Assembly: GCA_015698045.1 (NCBI GenBank)
Contig: BLAL01000053.1
Coordinates: 1,304,501 to 1,368,500, forward strand
DNA from: Rhizophagus clarus
Lineage: Eukaryota > Glomeromycota > Glomeromycetes > Glomerales > Glomeraceae
Direction of reading: 5' to 3'
DNA length: 64,000 nt
The translations under genes were made by a program, and so were the position numbers. The notes beneath the pieces were generated by a model. The model was not told the DNA's origin. It ran no database searches and worked only from the letters and a program-made list of their open reading frames with translations. Shown here piece by piece: positions 60,196 through 64,000 of the stretch. The first letter of the stretch is position 1, and each line of letters starts with the position of its first letter.

Positions 60196-61839
60196 ATCTG
60201 TTGGTGTTAAAACGAAGGCCGCTCAGCAGTGATATTAAGAGCTGAATTGGCCTATAGTACGACTTTAGAGGATTGAGGGATATTTAAAGATAGCGTAGAT
60301 AAGTTAAAAGCCATATTGGACTTGAGTCTAGGATATTATCCTAGACCCGGAGTCTAGATAATTCCTCGCCTAGTGACAATTTTCCCGAATAGAGACTGGA
60401 CTTAAAGAAGTATTAAAAGCATTGCACCTAACACCTTCCAAGCAATTTTTCAGTCTTTATAACACGCTCTTCAAGCTTTCATAACTCATGTTTTTTTTAA
60501 CGTACAGTAACCTCTTTATCTAAGTCTTGTGATATACAGTCTGGACCATAATTATTAGCTTGAGGCACAATACTCATGCAGTTCACTTCAAGCTTGTTTC
60601 TGACCTTGTACATATTAATTCAAATAAAGAATTCCTCACGATCACATTCTAGTTTCAATTGTCATTTTGACGCAAGTTATAGATATACTTATCGAAAAGT
60701 GTATTGAACAAAATGAGCATAGTTTAGGGTATCTGAATCAGAATATATGGTACAATTGGTAGTACATCCTGGGCAAAATTTACTGGTACATTTCTGATTG
60801 TATCAAGTGATTCTTGGGAAAATAGTAACACCTTTAAGTCTATTGCATCAATTTCTAGTCTTAATCGCCTAGTTTACTATTCACAGTTCTCGCTTCTCAG
60901 ACATAATCGCAAAATTAGCGCCAGGATCGACTACGGGTTTATATAACTAGGGAAACAGAAACCGTTGGGAGTCTGGAGCATTTTGTTGTATTACGCTTAG
61001 CGTATTGCAATTTTATTTTTATCTTTGTTTACTAATGTAGCACAAAATTTGTGATGTAACGTGTGCGGACAAATGGATATCGCCACGTCATAAACATATA
61101 TAGTCCTTCGCTTCGCTCCAGGCAATTACATACTATGTATATATTCGCTGTTACCAATAACATTAAAAACATACATATATAAATTAATCGAAAATGTTTC
61201 CGATATCTGATTGTATAAGCATCGCCACATTAGACTTCTATACCCATTTCCATTTTTTTGATATGCCGGTATAAACGAGTTAGCATGCAAAAATTTACAT
61301 GTTCTTTCTGGAAATGATAAGGGATATAACAGCTGAAAGCAAAGCAAACATTATGGTGACTGATGAAGCTTTTCCTCATGTAAAACATTTTGTGATGTAT
61401 TTATCAAGTGTAGATGCGTAGCAATTTTAGCAATTCATTGTCGCCATTCGTTGAATCACTGTAAGATCACAGTCTACATATATTTACAGAATAAAAAGTC
61501 ATATTCTCACTCTCTTCTAGATAATTCATTGTGTATGATCTTGAACAGTTCGAAATGGACATCATCAAAACGGATAATTTTTTGGTTATACGAGTTTAAA
61601 TTAAGTCTACTTTGCAGATTAACTTTATATATGAATAAATTAAGAGGCGATTCATACAAAATACACCATGAATCCAAGTTTCCTAATACTTTGCTTATAA
61701 CATTTGAATACATTGTTTACATCGAACCCTGTATTGAAAACATTGGAAACATATCACCCCAATCCATTAATGAGTAACGAAGGTTGTCACTAACTAGGAC
61801 AATTTATAACTGAATTTATACTTGAATTTATAAATAGCA
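60196..61839. other. Intergenic
   Basis: A palindromic patch (GTCTAGGATATTATCCTAGAC, arms 9-10 bp) lies at about 60327-60347, next to a second TCTAG-rich piece. Overlapping frames on both strands at 61451-61777 are not supported. No gene. Confidence 0.35.
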
Positions 61840-63322
61840 TCAAAGTTTATATGAACCGCCTCTTAAGATCTGCTCATTTATTATTGTACGGAACTCGCCA
61901 GTGACATCCCGAAATTTAGCACTCATGCAGACATTTTTAAAATCAATGTCATGCCAGAAGTGCACAACATTTAATCCTCTATCCTGAAGCTGTTTACATG
62001 GCCAGTAGGGATGGGATGCAACAGAATCCTCCCTAGAGAAATGCACAAGCCATATTTCACGAGGTTGAAGCTTGTCGGCATAATTTAACACTTTATCAAA
62101 ATGTTTTCTGAGTTCAGGGTCGGATCCTGTTGCTATTAGTTCAATAACAGCTTCAGGATAGGGATTTTTTGGATTCTTTATAGTAAGGTCACAGTAAAGA
62201 CGGTGCCAATCTCCATCTTTACCGATTCCTTCTAGATGCCACTGGCCAGTTATTTCGAAGTCATGTACCTTTCCAAGCCAATTTACTAATATCCGATACA
62301 TTTCTGCATCGTATGTACTCTCCATTGGAACTTTCACGCTCGTTTCAGAATTTACAAGCAAATAGTTCGAACTTTTATAAGAGCGGGAAGATCCAAGGGT
62401 AATTATTTTTTGGTCAAATACACATACAGTAGCTTTTACAACTTCTAGTATGTATAATGACCCATCGGCTTGCAAAGGTACATCCACATTCGGATGGAAG
62501 TAACTTATTTCTGGATCTACAATACGTTGCTTTTTTAGAGGGTAAGAGTTTTTTACATTTGGCCTCTTTCCCAGAAGAGTAGATGACGATGGTGATGGTG
62601 ATGGTGATGGCGATGGCGATGGTGATGGTGATGGTGATGGTGATGATGGTTGTGGTGATGGTGATGATAATGATGATGATGATGGTAGTAATAGCGATGT
62701 CTTTCTTTTCATGCTAGTTTTTTGCCACAAGCTATTTGCTTTTTTAATATCACTCTATAGAAGGCAAACTAGGTAAGAAATATTTCTCAGTAAACACAAT
62801 CAGACAAAAAATATGAATTGATGGCGAATGCAGGAATATACCAAATAATTCTTTTTTAATGTAAAAAAAGGTGCCTAACCGAATCCTCCTCCAGAATCGG
62901 CAGATTTTTACAAAGAAATTATAATGATATATCCCATGATGTTTACTATGGCGCAGGTAATAAACGCATCCATTTCAGTACTTGTATGACTCCCACCAGG
63001 ACGCAGCCAGTGGGTACAAAATACCTGGCTATGAGCCCCATCAAAGCAAATTAGTTATTCTAAATATGCCTACCTTACTATTCTTTATAAGATTTTGAGC
63101 AAACTTGTGAACTTCTTCTAGAGATTTATTATTTATGATATCATCTAAGGTTTTGTAGAAGACACGATGGGTTTTGTCTTTTTCAGCCATCTCATAACTG
63201 TCAATCACCAATGTCACATAATGGTGAAGAGACCATTTGTTATAAGGGAAGAACTCGAAATACTTGCCATATGGGATATCTTCGCAGGTTTCTCGTGTAT
63301 ACAAGGCAGTAGTATCAGACAT
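61840..63322 (-). CDS. Two-exon protein with Ser-Pro repeat and possible PD-(D/E)XK-like domain
   Basis: Exon 1 is 63322-63074 and exon 2 is 62754-61840; the 319-nt intron has a GTAGGC donor and TATAG acceptor and joins in phase 0, for 387 residues. The first about 83 residues (YGKYFEFFPYNKWSLHHYVT, LEEVHKFAQNLIK) form a helical module. Next comes a low-complexity (SP)n tract (about 109-136), a basic RPNVKNSYPLKKQRIV that may be a nuclear signal, then a folded region of about 230 residues (GDWHRLYCDLTIKNP, EAVIELIATG, HFDKVLNYADKLQPREIWLV, VVHFWHD). This last pattern recalls restriction-endonuclease-fold domains of mobile-element-linked and Crinkler-like proteins of this lineage, but a complete D...E-x-K triad is not evident. 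Function is not assigned. Exon 2 alone would also give a 289-residue protein from an internal ATG at 62712. Confidence 0.6.
62583..62690. repeat. GATGGT microsatellite encoding Ser-Pro dipeptides
   Basis: About 17 copies of the hexamer GATGGT/GATGGC run through exon 2 of the two-exon gene. A multiple-of-three unit keeps the frame open, so length variation would change the linker without breaking the protein. Confidence 0.85.
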
Positions 63323-63830
63323 TTGATAAAAATTTGATGAAATAAAATATAGATTATCAATTTTTTTTTTGAAAATTTTTTATTAGAAATTATATGTAAA
63401 ATTACAATGTAAATTACAAAATAAAAAATTCTTACTTACCCTACATCTTTTTATAAGTCGAAATAAATGAGTGGAGATTAAAATATCGTTGATTAAAATA
63501 TCGTGTACTATGTACACCCTGGTTTAAAAAAATATATTTTAAACTACCGATATATACTAGCAGCCAGTTCTATTTTTACCGATTTGTTCTTAACATTTAA
63601 TTCGCAACACTATAGAAGTTTCATGAAAAACTAATGGAATAACAAGTATAAAACGCGTTGTAAAAGTTTTATATACAGAATCACCATATCGGATATTTTA
63701 TCAAAAAGTTTCTGTCTTAAATACCACAACGTGTAATCCAATATATCCTATTCCCAGAGTATATTTTTACGGAGTCAAGTTCGATGATTTTTCTGTGAAT
63801 TTTGATGCAGACCGAATTTCGGACTTTGAT
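63323..63830. other. 5' flank of the two-exon gene
   Basis: A T tract lies just upstream of the start codon. No other feature seen. Confidence 0.35.
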
Positions 63831-64000
63831 ACCAACTATTGTGATTGGAACAAACTAAACTTTTTTTTTTTTAGTAACATGTATTTCTTTATTAAGTTTA
63901 ATTTAAATTACATAACCAACTATTGTGATTGGACTAAGCTAAACTTTTTTTTTACTAGTAACATGCATTTCTTTATTAAGTTTAATGTAAATTACAGAAA
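63831..64000. repeat. Direct tandem repeat, period 84 bp, running off the window
   Basis: ACCAACTATTGTGATTGGA starts copy 1 at 63831 and copy 2 at 63915. Both continue through a T run and AACATGYATTTCTTTATTAA. Copy 2 reaches the window end, so more copies may follow. Confidence 0.8.

Noticed and set aside
61451-61777. Overlapping frames on both strands
   Set aside because: No motif, no splice support, and each is the complement of the other.

Overview
The window looks like nuclear DNA of an arbuscular mycorrhizal fungus of the Rhizophagus irregularis type. The base composition is very AT-rich. Genes have short introns (about 60-320 nt) with GTAAGT-like donors. The recognisable genes belong to families known to be expanded in that group: BTB-BACK-TLDc proteins and tyrosine-kinase-like kinases with an N-terminal C4 zinc ribbon. 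The assignment rests on gene families and remembered resemblance, not on a search.

Layout. 1-1930: a GC-rich hairpin, then a Crypton-type tyrosine-recombinase element with one nonsense codon, bounded by inverted repeats. 2262-5945: two BTB/TLDc genes on the minus strand; the first is intronless and has two BTB domains. 5946-22361: a gene-poor stretch with hAT and LINE relics, a 1.5-kb hAT-like non-autonomous element (18303-19831) that carries an array of mini-exons with splice signals, and a 120-bp tandem duplication. 22362-23825: a BTB/TLDc gene with a one-base deletion at the end of exon 1. 24661-25372: a TIR element. 25490-26520: a second splice-signal array. 27852-32397: an eight-exon gene encoding seven tandem zinc-ribbon/kinase N-lobe modules followed by one kinase C-lobe. 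35390-36913: a BTB-BACK protein with a degenerate TLDc end. 37404-38852: an eight-exon short-chain dehydrogenase. 39090-43860: a repeat block with a short tandem repeat, a long foldback structure with a hAT MITE in its loop, a dyad-rich minisatellite, a LINE-type insertion with its target duplication, and two MITEs. 44616-44915: a small secreted cysteine-containing protein. 45200-53700: mostly relics. 53729-55209: a BTB/TLDc gene. 56782-58509: a kinase gene broken by two identical 5-bp insertions that look like Tc1/mariner excision footprints. 61840-63322: a two-exon gene with a Ser-Pro repeat and a possible nuclease-like domain. A direct repeat ends the window.

The genes do not form a pathway. 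The common theme is copying, splitting and decay of signalling families (kinases, BTB/TLDc) among transposons. The strongest candidates for something undescribed are the phase-0 exon array that strings pseudo-N-lobes in front of one complete kinase, and the arrays of mini-exons in which a TACTAAC-like branch site sits in the loop of a short dyad. No tRNA, rRNA or CRISPR array was recognised.
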